From Proteobacteria bacterium UBA6156 (GTDB taxonomy: Bacteria > Pseudomonadota > Alphaproteobacteria > UBA2136 > UBA6156), in NCBI GenBank assembly GCA_002422365.1, contig DIUO01000026.1, forward strand, positions 1 through 43,239: a stretch of DNA of 43,239 nucleotides, written 5' to 3'. Positions within the stretch are counted from its first letter, which is position 1. Every line of letters begins with the position of its first letter. The position numbers were made by a program, and so were the translations under genes. Positions 1 to 8,783 of this stretch are shown in pieces. The notes beneath the pieces are model-generated. The model was not told the DNA's origin and ran no database searches. It saw nothing but the letters and a program-made list of their open reading frames with translations.

Positions 1-23
1 AAATTATTATTTAAATAGCTTTA
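1..23. repeat. 23 bp terminal inverted repeat, left copy
   Basis: The first 23 bases are the exact reverse complement of positions 43215-43237. The sequence is almost pure A/T and contains the self-complementary core ATTTAAAT. In a GC-rich genome an exact 23 bp inverted match at both ends of one window is not expected by chance. It may be a real dispersed repeat or the point where an assembly contig was broken. Confidence 0.8.
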
Positions 24-52
24 GTTGCCAGTGGGCCGTTGTGAGTTATCAG

Positions 53-78
53 AAAGCGCCCTTGGGGCGCTTTTTTCT
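53..78. terminator. Intrinsic terminator downstream of dnaJ
   Basis: An 8 bp perfect stem (AAAGCGCC / GGCGCTTT) with a 5-base loop is followed on the plus strand by a T-run. On the minus strand, the direction of dnaJ, the run after the stem is TTTCT, so it probably works in both directions. It lies 11-36 bases beyond the dnaJ stop. Confidence 0.75.
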
Positions 79-88
79 GTTCCCTGAT

Positions 89-1261
89 TTATTCGTTCCA
101 GAATTTTTTGAGTTTGGAGAGGAAGCTGGATTCGGCGCGGCCGGGTTCCTGGCCTTCCCGGAGGGCTTGCAGGGCCTCTTTCTGCTTTTTGGAGAGGTGC
201 TGGGGCACGGTGACGTGGAGGTGGGCGACGATGTCGCCTTTCTCCTTCGGGCGGCCCATGGCGGGCATGCCGAGACCGGGCAGGCGCACTTTATCGTTCG
301 GTTGCGAGCCTGCGGGAATTTTGAGCGCGGTTTTGCCGCCTTCGGGTGTGGGGATCTGGATTTCGGCGCCGAGGGCGGCGTCGTACATATTCACCGGGAC
401 TTCGATATGCAGGTGCTGGCCATCGCGCGCAAACAGGGGGTGCTTGGCCATTTGGACGAAGACGTAGAGGTCTCCGGCGGGGCCGCCGTGGGTGCCGGCC
501 TCGCCTTCTCCGGCCAGGCGCAGGCGGGTGCCGTCGTCGACCCCCGCCGGGATGGTGACCTGCAATTTTTTAGTGTGGCGGGTGCGGCCGGTGCCGGAGC
601 AATCTTTGCATTTGTCTTTAATGACCTGGCCGGTGCCGCCGCAGTCCGGGCAGGTGCGGCTCATCTGGAAAAAGCCCTGGCGGAAGGTGACATTGCCGGA
701 GCCCGCGCAGGTGCCGCAGGTTTGCGGTTTGGAGCCGGGTTTGGCGCCGGAGCCTGCGCAGGTTTCGCAAGCAATGGTAGTGGGGAAGGTGAGGTTGACC
801 TTGGTGCCGGTGCAGGCGTCTTGGAGGGAGACTTCCAGGTTGTAGCGGAGGTCGGCGCCGCGTTGCACATGGCTTTTGCGGCTTTGCTGGCCGCCACCGC
901 CGAAGAGGCCGCCCATGAGGTCTTCGAAGATATCTTCGAAATTGCCCTCAAAGTGGAAGCCCCCCTGCCCTTGGCCTTGCCCAAACCCTTGGCCGAAGCC
1001 GCCGCCCTGCGGGCCGCGTGCGCCGCCCATGCCCCCGCCTGCAAAGGCCTCGGGCCCGAATCTATCGTACGCCGCGCGTTTTTGGGGGTCCTTCAGGACA
1101 TCGTAGGCCTCGTTGACCTCTTTAAAATGCGCTTCGGCCTTGGCATCGCCGGGGTTGCGGTCGGGGTGGAATTCCATCGCCTTTTTGCGGTAGGCACTTT
1201 TAAGCGCCGCTTCGTCGGCGGATTTTGCCACCCCAAGAATGTCGTAATAATCGCGAGCCAT
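89..1261 (-). CDS. dnaJ: Molecular chaperone DnaJ (Hsp40)
   Basis: A 390-residue DnaJ, the co-chaperone that delivers substrates to DnaK and stimulates its ATPase in the cytosol. All four regions are visible: the J domain (about residues 3-68) with the HPD tripeptide, a Gly/Phe-rich linker (about 70-125), four zinc-binding CxxCxGxG repeats (CETCAGSG, CGTCAGSG, CPDCGGTG, CKDCSGTG), and the C-terminal substrate-binding and dimerisation region. I chose the ATG at 1261 because family members begin MARDYYDILG; a GTG six bases upstream is unlikely. There is no Shine-Dalgarno, which fits the leaderless promoter described separately. It is split from dnaK by a small secreted-protein gene. Confidence 0.97.
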   Translation of the reverse strand: MARDYYDILGVAKSADEAALKSAYRKKAMEFHPDRNPGDAKAEAHFKEVNEAYDVLKDPQKRAAYDRFGPEAFAGGGMGGARGPQGGGFGQGFGQGQGQGGFHFEGNFEDIFEDLMGGLFGGGGQQSRKSHVQRGADLRYNLEVSLQDACTGTKVNLTFPTTIACETCAGSGAKPGSKPQTCGTCAGSGNVTFRQGFFQMSRTCPDCGGTGQVIKDKCKDCSGTGRTRHTKKLQVTIPAGVDDGTRLRLAGEGEAGTHGGPAGDLYVFVQMAKHPLFARDGQHLHIEVPVNMYDAALGAEIQIPTPEGGKTALKIPAGSQPNDKVRLPGLGMPAMGRPKEKGDIVAHLHVTVPQHLSKKQKEALQALREGQEPGRAESSFLSKLKKFWNE

Positions 1262-1287
1262 TAGCACTTTATAGATGGGAGTGCCAG
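1261..1287 (-). promoter_or_regulatory. CIRCE-like operator at the dnaJ start
   Basis: On the plus strand TTAGCACTT, nine bases, then GAGTGCCAG. The CIRCE consensus bound by HrcA is TTAGCACTC-N9-GAGTGCTAA, so 15 of 18 arm positions match with the exact 9-base spacing. It covers the -10 box and ends on the first base of the dnaJ start codon. An HrcA gene lies 5 kb upstream in the same cluster. Confidence 0.8.
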
Positions 1288-1296
1288 CAAGGTCAA
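1268..1296 (-). promoter_or_regulatory. dnaJ promoter, predicted leaderless
   Basis: Reading the minus strand: TTGACC, 17 bases, TATAAA, six bases, then the dnaJ ATG. A normal +1 would fall on the A of the start codon. The same layout, TTGACG-N17-TATAAA-N6-ATG, precedes hrcA. The CTTGAC at the -35 also resembles the alphaproteobacterial RpoH consensus, so heat-shock sigma factor use is possible. Confidence 0.65.
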
Positions 1297-1379
1297 GTCA
1301 TCCGCCTGCCAAAGTGGCGGCAAAAGCCGTAATTTAGACGGATTTTTTAGCTGCGGTTTTTTAGGTACAGAGAGGGGAC

Positions 1380-1760
1380 TTAGTAGCGCACGACGCGGTA
1401 TTCGGCGGGGTAGCGCGGCTTGGTGACCAGGCGGTAGCAATAGCTGGGGGCGCCGGTGAACCCGCAGGCGGCTGTGGAGCGCTGGTTGTTTTGCTGTTGC
1501 TGGTAGTTTTTATACTCGCGCCATTCGCGCAGGGCTTGGTTCCAGTCAGACCGGTGGGGGCGGTTGATTTGGCCGCTGCTGCCGGTGTAGCCATTGTTGG
1601 TGTTACCGCTGCCGCTCCAGTTGAGAAAGCTATACCCACTGCTGCCCGATTGGTAGCCATCGGCATGGGCCACGGTGGCGCCCAGCACCAACAGCGCGAA
1701 CGCCAGCAGCAGCGCGGCCATGGCGCGCGCTGTGGGGGTGAATGTGACCATGGTGCTCAT
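1380..1760 (-). CDS. Small secreted protein of unknown function
   Basis: I do not recognise the family. The 126-residue product starts at an ATG with AGGAG at 1768-1772 upstream; a longer reading from 1814 lacks this support. Residues 1-34 form a signal peptide with a Leu/Ala-rich core ending AHA before ADGYQ. The mature part is rich in Gly, Ser, Asn, Gln and Tyr, has a QQQQNNQ tract, and has only two cysteines near the C-terminus that could form a disulfide. It sits between dnaK and dnaJ on the same strand, an unusual place for an exported protein. It may be co-transcribed with dnaK if the hairpin at 1814-1840 is not a strong terminator. Confidence 0.6.
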   Translation of the reverse strand: MSTMVTFTPTARAMAALLLAFALLVLGATVAHADGYQSGSSGYSFLNWSGSGNTNNGYTGSSGQINRPHRSDWNQALREWREYKNYQQQQNNQRSTAACGFTGAPSYCYRLVTKPRYPAEYRVVRY

Positions 1761-1813
1761 GGCGGTGCTCCTGTTTTGTCTCGTTGGTGGCCCCGGCACA
1801 TGTGGAATGCGCA

Positions 1814-1840
1814 CAAGGGGGCCGCGTGGCGACCCCCTTG
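1814..1840. terminator. Hairpin downstream of dnaK
   Basis: An 8 bp perfect stem, CAAGGGGG / CCCCCTTG, encloses an 11-base spacer and lies about 25 bases beyond the dnaK stop. No T-run follows on the minus strand, so termination there may be partial. On the plus strand a T-rich stretch does follow. Confidence 0.45.
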
Positions 1841-1865
1841 TTGCTATTCTTTTTTGGGCTGCCGG

Positions 1866-3812
<1,947 letters not shown>

Positions 3813-3825
3813 GTGATTGCTCCTT

Positions 3826-4680
3826 TTACTCTTGATCTTTATCTTTTGGTAACGTGTGGGTTTCGCTTATCAACGCTTTGGTTTCGCCTTTCAAGCGAGT
3901 GGAAACCTTTTTGATATCTTCTTCTGGGGGAAGATTTTCGGGTTGAACACCCCGCGCCAGCATTGCTTGGCGTACAGCTTTATTATTTTTGGCATGCTCC
4001 TGTGTAACTTGCGGCACACCGCTTAGGTTATCTTTTTGCACATTAAACCCGGTTAGCGCTGCCGCGAACTCTTTAGCCTTTAGGGTAACTGTCGGCAAAA
4101 AGTCTGCCAATGGTCGCGTATCAGGTACGCCTAGCCGTTTCTTCATGCCTTTGGTGGCAATACCGAACAATGCGGCATCTCCCGCAGACCGTACGAAAGC
4201 GAAGCCCTTATCATCAACACCATGCTCGTAAAGTACCCCCGACAGAATTTTTTCTGTCTCGGCCAACTTTTGGCGAGCTTCAACCCGTTCCAGCTGGTGC
4301 AAACGCTCTTCCAGTAACTCTTGCTTACGCGTCTGCATGGCAAAATACGCTTGGGCAAAAGCAATTTCAGGCTTACGGACATCGCCGTTCTGGGCAATCA
4401 GATAACAAGCATAGCGCGTCAGCATATAATCCTCGGTCGAACGTTGCGCGCCCGAGCCTAGGTCGACCATTTTCGTGATGCCACGAAAATGGTCGTTAAC
4501 TTCTTGATTAAACGTAGAACATGATACTTTTGCCCGTTCAATCGCGGTTACAAAATTTTCCCAACGGGCATAACCCAACTGAACCTGTAAATCACGGGCG
4601 TACCAGAATTCGACTCCGTCGTGCGAATGAGAACATTCATCAAACGTCTGATGCCTCGCCTGAATGTGACCTTTGTCCAT
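3826..4680 (-). CDS. dinD: DinD-like DNA-damage-inducible protein (BRO-N family)
   Basis: The 284-residue protein resembles DinD, an SOS-induced protein reported in E. coli to inhibit RecA-mediated strand exchange; E. coli DinD is about 274 residues. Recognition rests on the N-terminal pattern with HSHDGVEFWYARDLQ and LGYARWENF, then a conserved AxxSC, typical of the BRO-N-like domain, followed by a helical charged C-terminal half. The gene is visibly more AT-rich than its neighbours, uses less biased codons, and lies between an HD-hydrolase gene (7 bases away) and dnaK (13 bases away). This suggests horizontal acquisition into a conserved operon. I see no LexA-type site (GAAC or GTTC direct repeats) directly upstream. 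It carries an internal perfect hairpin. Confidence 0.85.
   Translation of the reverse strand: MDKGHIQARHQTFDECSHSHDGVEFWYARDLQVQLGYARWENFVTAIERAKVSCSTFNQEVNDHFRGITKMVDLGSGAQRSTEDYMLTRYACYLIAQNGDVRKPEIAFAQAYFAMQTRKQELLEERLHQLERVEARQKLAETEKILSGVLYEHGVDDKGFAFVRSAGDAALFGIATKGMKKRLGVPDTRPLADFLPTVTLKAKEFAAALTGFNVQKDNLSGVPQVTQEHAKNNKAVRQAMLARGVQPENLPPEEDIKKVSTRLKGETKALISETHTLPKDKDQE
4465..4494 (-). repeat. Perfect 13 bp inverted repeat inside dinD
   Basis: Arms at 4465-4477 and 4482-4494 (GACCATTTTCGTG and its complement) are separated by the 4-base loop ATGC. A perfect 13 bp stem inside a coding region is uncommon. In the mRNA it would form a stable hairpin around dinD codons 63-72, upstream of dnaK. 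No T-run follows on the minus strand. Confidence 0.75.
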
Positions 4681-4686
4681 CGCCTT

Positions 4687-5280
4687 TTACCCTTCTTGAC
4701 TTACTTGCTGGCCGCCTAGCTCTTCAAAGCGGGCCAGGAAGCGGCGGTTGGCTTCTTCCGGCGACCAGCACTCCAGCACGATGCCGGTGGGCTGGTAGGT
4801 GATTTTGTACTCCTCCCAATAGGCATGCGGCGGCATGAGTTGCTGGGTTTCGTCGGTCAGAATACGGCGGTCGAAATTTTTAATGATGGGGCTTTCGAGA
4901 TGCTCCAGCGGGATGCCGTAGCCGCGGGCGACGGCGCTGGTGGCTTTGTGCTCGAGGTCTTTGAAGCTGACGGCGGTGGCGCCTGCAATGTAGCGCTTGA
5001 GCATGGGGGGCATGTCGCCCACGTATACCTCGCTGGCGTCGTGCAGCAGGGCGGCCAGGGCGAGTTCCTTCGGCACCATGTGCGAGATGTGCACGCTGTG
5101 CTCGGCCACGCTATAGTAGCGGCTGCACTGGCCGTTGTAGCGGCAGGTGTTGGCCAGGCTGCGAGCGATGAGGTCGATCGGCAGCACGATCCATTCGTCG
5201 GCGGCAAAGTCCAGCTGCTGGTTGCTGCCGGTTTGCATCCAGGTGATGGTGTGGAGGCCTTGTTTGGCGGCGGCGGTCAT
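4687..5280 (-). CDS. HD-domain phosphohydrolase (YfbR-like)
   Basis: A 197-residue HD-superfamily metal-dependent phosphohydrolase, probably a 5'-nucleotidase or similar, acting in the cytosol. The metal ligands are visible: His in SVAEHSVH, the defining HD pair in ALLHDASEVYVGD, and a later Asp near NFDRRIL. The length matches YfbR-type enzymes (about 200). I chose the ATG at 5280, which overlaps the stop of the CYTH gene as ATGA; an upstream extension to 5370 would run deep into that gene. This coupling implies joint expression with the CYTH protein. The exact substrate cannot be read from sequence. Confidence 0.85.
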   Translation of the reverse strand: MTAAAKQGLHTITWMQTGSNQQLDFAADEWIVLPIDLIARSLANTCRYNGQCSRYYSVAEHSVHISHMVPKELALAALLHDASEVYVGDMPPMLKRYIAGATAVSFKDLEHKATSAVARGYGIPLEHLESPIIKNFDRRILTDETQQLMPPHAYWEEYKITYQPTGIVLECWSPEEANRRFLARFEELGGQQVSQEG

Positions 5281-5876
5281 GCTGTGAGCCTCTTGTTCAT
5301 TTCGGCGGTAATTGCCTCGGCGCGGGCAAATGTGAGTTCTGTCACAAAATCCATGTCCCAGCCATTGCAAGCTTTATAAATTGCGCCTACGCCGCCGAAA
5401 ACTGCTTGGGTGTAATCGAAGCCCAAGGCTTGGCTTGCGGCTTGAACACTGGCTTCATCCGGCCCTTCCACTTCGGCCAGGGGGGCAAGAGCAGGCCATT
5501 CGTTCAGGGTTACTTCAATATCGCCTTTACGCCATGTCTCGCGGTAATTTTCTTGCTGGAGGCGCTTGGTGAAGCCGAGTTTGAGCATAAACTGGTTGGC
5601 GGCTTCGAAACTGCTGACTTCGAATTCCACTTCTTCCGTGCCGTCGATACGGCTGCGGTCGAATGCGTGCTTGTAAGTCATGGTGATCCGGTCGCCTTCG
5701 TTGCGCACCCGCGCCCATTTGCCCCCATCTTTGGCTTCGTTGTTTTCTTCTAGCAAATAGGTATAGCGGCTCATGAGGCGGCGTTCGTGCGTGCAGGTAT
5801 AGCCCAGCCGCGCGAGATTATCGCGGCATTCATCCGTATGAATGTTTAAATATTTGGCTTCGATTTCCAGCTGCAT
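5277..5876 (-). CDS. CYTH-domain protein (CyaB/ThTPase fold)
   Basis: A 199-residue CYTH protein. The family folds as a tunnel that binds triphosphates such as ATP, thiamine triphosphate or inorganic triphosphate. The diagnostic N-terminal ExExK is present in LEIEAKY, with alternating charged strands after it (KWARVRNEGDRITMTYK; EVEFEVSSFEAA; EVTLNEWPALAPLAEVEG). The ATG at 5876 is preferred because it puts ExExK at residues 4-8 and lies 1 base after the grpE stop. It is coupled to the HD gene downstream. The pair suggests nucleotide or polyphosphate housekeeping. Whether it is a cyclase or a phosphatase cannot be decided here. Confidence 0.85.
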   Translation of the reverse strand: MQLEIEAKYLNIHTDECRDNLARLGYTCTHERRLMSRYTYLLEENNEAKDGGKWARVRNEGDRITMTYKHAFDRSRIDGTEEVEFEVSSFEAANQFMLKLGFTKRLQQENYRETWRKGDIEVTLNEWPALAPLAEVEGPDEASVQAASQALGFDYTQAVFGGVGAIYKACNGWDMDFVTELTFARAEAITAEMNKRLTA

Positions 5877-5877
5877 G

Positions 5878-6465
5878 TTACTGCCCTTGTTCGGGTGTTT
5901 TGGCCACGACCACCAGGGCGGGGCGGAGGAGGCGGCCACCGATGGTGAAACCGGCCTGGAGCTCTTGCACGATGGTGCCGGGGGCGTGGTCGGTGGTGGG
6001 TGTTTCGGTCATGGCCTGGTGGAGTTCCGGGTTGAGGGTGTCGCCCGGCTTGACCGCAATGGCCTGTACGCCGTGGCGGCCGAGCATAGATTGCAGTTGG
6101 GTGGCGGTCATGAGGATGCCTTCGCGCAGGGCCTTCTCATTGCCTTCCGGTGCGGCCAGGGCGCGGGCGAGGTTGTCACCCACGCCGAGAACATCTGCCG
6201 CGAATTTACTGATGGCGTATTGGCGGGCGTCGGCGGCCTCTTGCGCGGCGCGGCGCTTGGTATTTTCGGCCTCGGCGGCGGCGCGGAAGGCTTTGTCTTT
6301 CCATTCGTCGCGCTCTTTTTCCAGCAGGGTGTGCAGGTTGTCGTGAGGGATGGCGTCGCCGGGAATGGCAGTTTCGTCGAGGGGGGCGGTTTCCAGCGGT
6401 TGGCCGTCGGCGTCGACTTCCGGCGGGGTGGCTGGCATGGCGGGGTTGTGCAACGGGTCGGTCAT
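5878..6465 (-). CDS. grpE: Nucleotide exchange factor GrpE
   Basis: A 195-residue GrpE, the dimeric exchange factor that releases ADP from DnaK. It has an acidic variable N-terminus, a long helix (about residues 45-105, LHTLLEKERDEWKDKAFRAAAEAENTKRR split across the core), and the C-terminal beta domain with the family signature near VVQELQAGFTIGGRLLRPALV. GGAG precedes the ATG at normal distance. It lies 28 bases after hrcA on the same strand, the common order, so it is probably controlled by the CIRCE upstream of hrcA. Confidence 0.97.
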   Translation of the reverse strand: MTDPLHNPAMPATPPEVDADGQPLETAPLDETAIPGDAIPHDNLHTLLEKERDEWKDKAFRAAAEAENTKRRAAQEAADARQYAISKFAADVLGVGDNLARALAAPEGNEKALREGILMTATQLQSMLGRHGVQAIAVKPGDTLNPELHQAMTETPTTDHAPGTIVQELQAGFTIGGRLLRPALVVVAKTPEQGQ

Positions 6466-6493
6466 GGGTAAGTCTCCGTGTTGAGTCTGGTGG

Positions 6494-7579
6494 TTATTTC
6501 AGGACGCTGTCGAGCAGGCTGCGGGTGTAGTCGACCACACCCATGGTGCGGCGGTAGTCCATCCGCATGGGGCCGATGACGCCGACCGTGCCAACCAGCG
6601 TTTTGGCACCGGAGGGTTGGGCCGCCTTGGCACCGTAGGGGGCGGCGACGGCGGCGAGATCTTCGGCCCCCAGCACGGGGACGTCTCCGCCGACGAAGAT
6701 TTTGACGCCATTGCTGGTACGGACTTCTTCTACCAGCGCCATGAGCAGGCGTTTTTCTTCGAAGACTTTAATGAGGCCCTGGAGCTTATCACGTACGAGC
6801 TCTGGGTACTGGAACAGGTTGGTGCTGCCTGCCACCACCATGGCACCGTCGGCAGTGACCGGCTGGCCCCATTCGTTGGCGGCCTGCATCATCTGGTCGA
6901 TCATGCTGTTCACCTGCCCGCGCTGTTCGGCCAGGCCGGAGATCATGGCGGCCTTAGCTTCATCCAGCGTGTGGCCCATAACGATGGGGTGAAGGGTTTT
7001 GGCGGCCTTTTTCAGGTCTTCCGCGCTGATGAACTCGGGTACGTCCATGATGCGGTTTTCGATTTCGCCCGACGCAGTAACCATGACCACCAGCACGCGG
7101 TTGCCAGAGAGGCGGATGAATTCCATGGTTTCCAGCGTGTCGTTCTCTCGCTTGGGGGCGGTGACCAGCGCGGCGCAGTTGGTGACGTGGCTGAGCACGC
7201 TGGTGACGTCTTTCGTGAGTTGCGAGAAGCCTTTGCTGGGGGATACCTGGCTTTGGATGGCCTGCTTGACGGCGGCATCGGGTTCGGCGGTTTCTACCAA
7301 ATGTTGGGCGTAATAGCGGTAGCCGGTTTCGGTGGGTACGCGCCCGGCGCTGGTGTGCGGGCTTTTGATGAGGCCGATGTGTTCGAGGTCTTGCATCACG
7401 TTGCGGATGGAGGCGCCGGAGAGTTGGTAACGCCCGCTTTCGACCAGCGCTTTGCTGCCCACGGGTTCACCGTGGGTGGTGTAGGTTTCCACCACGTCGG
7501 CCAGCACCTGGGCGGCGCGGGGATTGAGGTCGGCCGGCAGGCTTTGCACCCCGGCCGCAGGTTTTTTGGTGTTCTCCAT
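6494..7579 (-). CDS. hrcA: Heat-inducible transcription repressor HrcA
   Basis: A 361-residue HrcA, the repressor that binds CIRCE operators and is folded by GroEL, so heat stress relieves repression. The N-terminal winged helix (about residues 17-90) includes the conserved RYQLSGASIRNVMQDLEHIGLIKSPHTSAGRVPT region, followed by the GAF-like core and the C-terminal GPMRMDYRRTMGVVDYT motif. Length is normal for the family. Its promoter carries a CIRCE, so it should repress itself together with grpE and possibly dnaK. There is no Shine-Dalgarno before the ATG, consistent with a leaderless message. Confidence 0.97.
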   Translation of the reverse strand: MENTKKPAAGVQSLPADLNPRAAQVLADVVETYTTHGEPVGSKALVESGRYQLSGASIRNVMQDLEHIGLIKSPHTSAGRVPTETGYRYYAQHLVETAEPDAAVKQAIQSQVSPSKGFSQLTKDVTSVLSHVTNCAALVTAPKRENDTLETMEFIRLSGNRVLVVMVTASGEIENRIMDVPEFISAEDLKKAAKTLHPIVMGHTLDEAKAAMISGLAEQRGQVNSMIDQMMQAANEWGQPVTADGAMVVAGSTNLFQYPELVRDKLQGLIKVFEEKRLLMALVEEVRTSNGVKIFVGGDVPVLGAEDLAAVAAPYGAKAAQPSGAKTLVGTVGVIGPMRMDYRRTMGVVDYTRSLLDSVLK

Positions 7580-7585
7580 GTGTCT

Positions 7586-7614
7586 TTTATAGGGGGTATT
7601 AGCACTTGCGTCAA
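7586..7614 (-). promoter_or_regulatory. hrcA promoter, predicted leaderless
   Basis: On the minus strand TTGACG, 17 bases, TATAAA, six bases, then the hrcA ATG, so +1 is expected on the start codon. The -35 lies inside the CIRCE loop, so HrcA binding would block RNA polymerase directly. CTTGAC and CCTATAA at 16-base spacing also resemble the alphaproteobacterial RpoH consensus. Confidence 0.7.
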
Positions 7615-7625
7615 GCGAGTGATAA
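7599..7625 (-). promoter_or_regulatory. CIRCE operator upstream of hrcA
   Basis: TTAGCACTT, nine bases (GCGTCAAGC), GAGTGATAA. This matches 16 of 18 arm positions of the CIRCE consensus with the exact spacing. It overlaps the -35 and spacer of the hrcA promoter. Confidence 0.92.
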
Positions 7626-7641
7626 TGCGTTTCTTGAACAA

Positions 7642-7670
7642 CTGTGACCCGTGCGATGCACGGGCCACAG
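7642..7670. terminator. Stem-loop between the 78-residue gene and hrcA
   Basis: A 13-position stem with one mismatch, from CTGTG at 7642 through CCCGTGC, loop GAT, GCACGGG, to CACAG at 7670. It follows the stop of the minus-strand small gene by about 18 bases and precedes the hrcA promoter. It lacks a strong T-run, so it is a terminator candidate only. Confidence 0.45.
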
Positions 7671-7687
7671 TAAACGATAACTTCCGA

Positions 7688-7924
7688 TTATTCCGAATAT
7701 TGTCCAAAATCCCTTTCGAATTCAGTGTAGACGACTTTGCCGTCTTTCACGACAAAGTCGACGAAGTAGTTGTCTTCGACTCCGTCGTACTCGATGGTGA
7801 GGTAGCCCCCGGTCTGGTCGGGGTCGAAGCTACCCCATTCGCTGAGGATTTCGGCCGCCTGCTCGGGCGTTACGCCCGCCGCAAGCTTGTCGTTGATTTT
7901 ATTGATGAAAGATGCCTGTGCCAT
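7688..7924 (-). CDS. Small acidic protein of unknown function
   Basis: A 78-residue acidic protein that I do not recognise. AAGGAGA lies at ideal distance from the ATG at 7924; the longer reading from 7987 would run through a large terminator hairpin and is rejected. The N-terminus looks helical (INKINDKLAAGVTPEQAAEILSEWG) and the rest is likely beta strands (YLTIEYDG, NYFVDFVVKDGKVVYTEF). No signal peptide or membrane segment is present. It has hairpins on both sides, so it is probably a single-gene unit. The large stem-loop ends only about 20 bases before its start codon. Confidence 0.6.
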   Translation of the reverse strand: MAQASFINKINDKLAAGVTPEQAAEILSEWGSFDPDQTGGYLTIEYDGVEDNYFVDFVVKDGKVVYTEFERDFGQYSE

Positions 7925-7942
7925 GTGTTCTCCTTGTATGGC

Positions 7943-8018
7943 AAAAAAACCAAAGGCATACCTCTTTTCAGTATCGTGGAATTCCACGTTAAATGCTGAA
8001 AACAGATATGCCTTTGGT
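7943..8018 (-). terminator. Oversized stem-loop terminator after dnaQ
   Basis: Outer arms of 12 bp (7949-7960 and 8007-8018) flank further complementary blocks (TTTTCAG / CTGAAAA) and a perfect 14 bp palindrome at the centre, CGTGGAATTCCACG (7975-7988). On the minus strand the stem is followed directly by seven Ts, the classic intrinsic terminator layout. The 70-base stem is much longer than usual. Confidence 0.8.
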
Positions 8019-8072
8019 CGGTGTGAGATGGAGATAGAGAGATCTTTGACGGTTTACAAGGGTTATATGGTG

Positions 8073-8768
8073 TTAATTTTCTTGCAGCCACTTGGAGTTG
8101 GGGACGAATTTTTGGAGGAAGGCTTTGTGGGCCTCGATTTCGTCCGGCGTGGCCTGCACGCTGCGGGTGGTGGTGCCGAGTTTGGCGAGGTTGGATTCCA
8201 GCGCGCCTTCCAGCACTTTGCCTGCGGCGGTGCTGGTGTTGGTTTCGAGGTCGAAGCCTGCCTGGAGGCCGCCTTGCAGCTCGACATAAACATCGGCCAG
8301 CAGTTGGGCGTCGAGCAGTGCGCCGTGGAAGGTGCGGGCAGAGAGGTCGATACTGTAAAACTTGCAGAGGCTGTCGAGGTTATGGCGCTGGCCGGGGAGC
8401 TTCTGGCGGGCGATGACGAGGGTGTCGACCATCGGGTTGGCCAGCGGCGGCAGGCCCATGCGCTGGAGCTCCATGTTCATGAAGGAATAATCGAACTCGG
8501 CATTGTGGGCCACCAAGGGGGCGTCGCTGAAGAAGTCGAGGAGGTCGTGGGCGATGTCGCGGAAGAAGGGGGCGCTGGCGACTTTCTCGTTGGTGATGCC
8601 GTGGACTTTGGTGGCGCCGAAGTCGATGTCGCGCTCGGGGTTCAGGTATTTATGAAAGGTGCGGCCGGTGGGCAGGCGGTTGATGATTTCGACACAGCCG
8701 ATTTCGACAATGCGGTGTTCTTCCACGCCAAAGCCGGTGGTTTCGGTATCGAAGACGATTTCGCGCAT
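8073..8768 (-). CDS. dnaQ: DNA polymerase III epsilon subunit (3'-5' proofreading exonuclease)
   Basis: A 231-residue DEDDh exonuclease of the replicative polymerase. Visible motifs are ExoI DTETTG (residues 7-12), ExoII HNAEFDYSF, and ExoIII HGALLDAQLLADVY with the catalytic His and Asp. A C-terminal tail of about 50 residues could hold the segment that binds the alpha subunit. AAGGAA precedes the ATG. It begins 15 bases after a NodJ-like permease gene and is probably read as the last gene of that operon. It ends at a strong terminator. Confidence 0.95.
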   Translation of the reverse strand: MREIVFDTETTGFGVEEHRIVEIGCVEIINRLPTGRTFHKYLNPERDIDFGATKVHGITNEKVASAPFFRDIAHDLLDFFSDAPLVAHNAEFDYSFMNMELQRMGLPPLANPMVDTLVIARQKLPGQRHNLDSLCKFYSIDLSARTFHGALLDAQLLADVYVELQGGLQAGFDLETNTSTAAGKVLEGALESNLAKLGTTTRSVQATPDEIEAHKAFLQKFVPNSKWLQEN

Positions 8769-8783
8769 TGTTGAGATTCCTTC

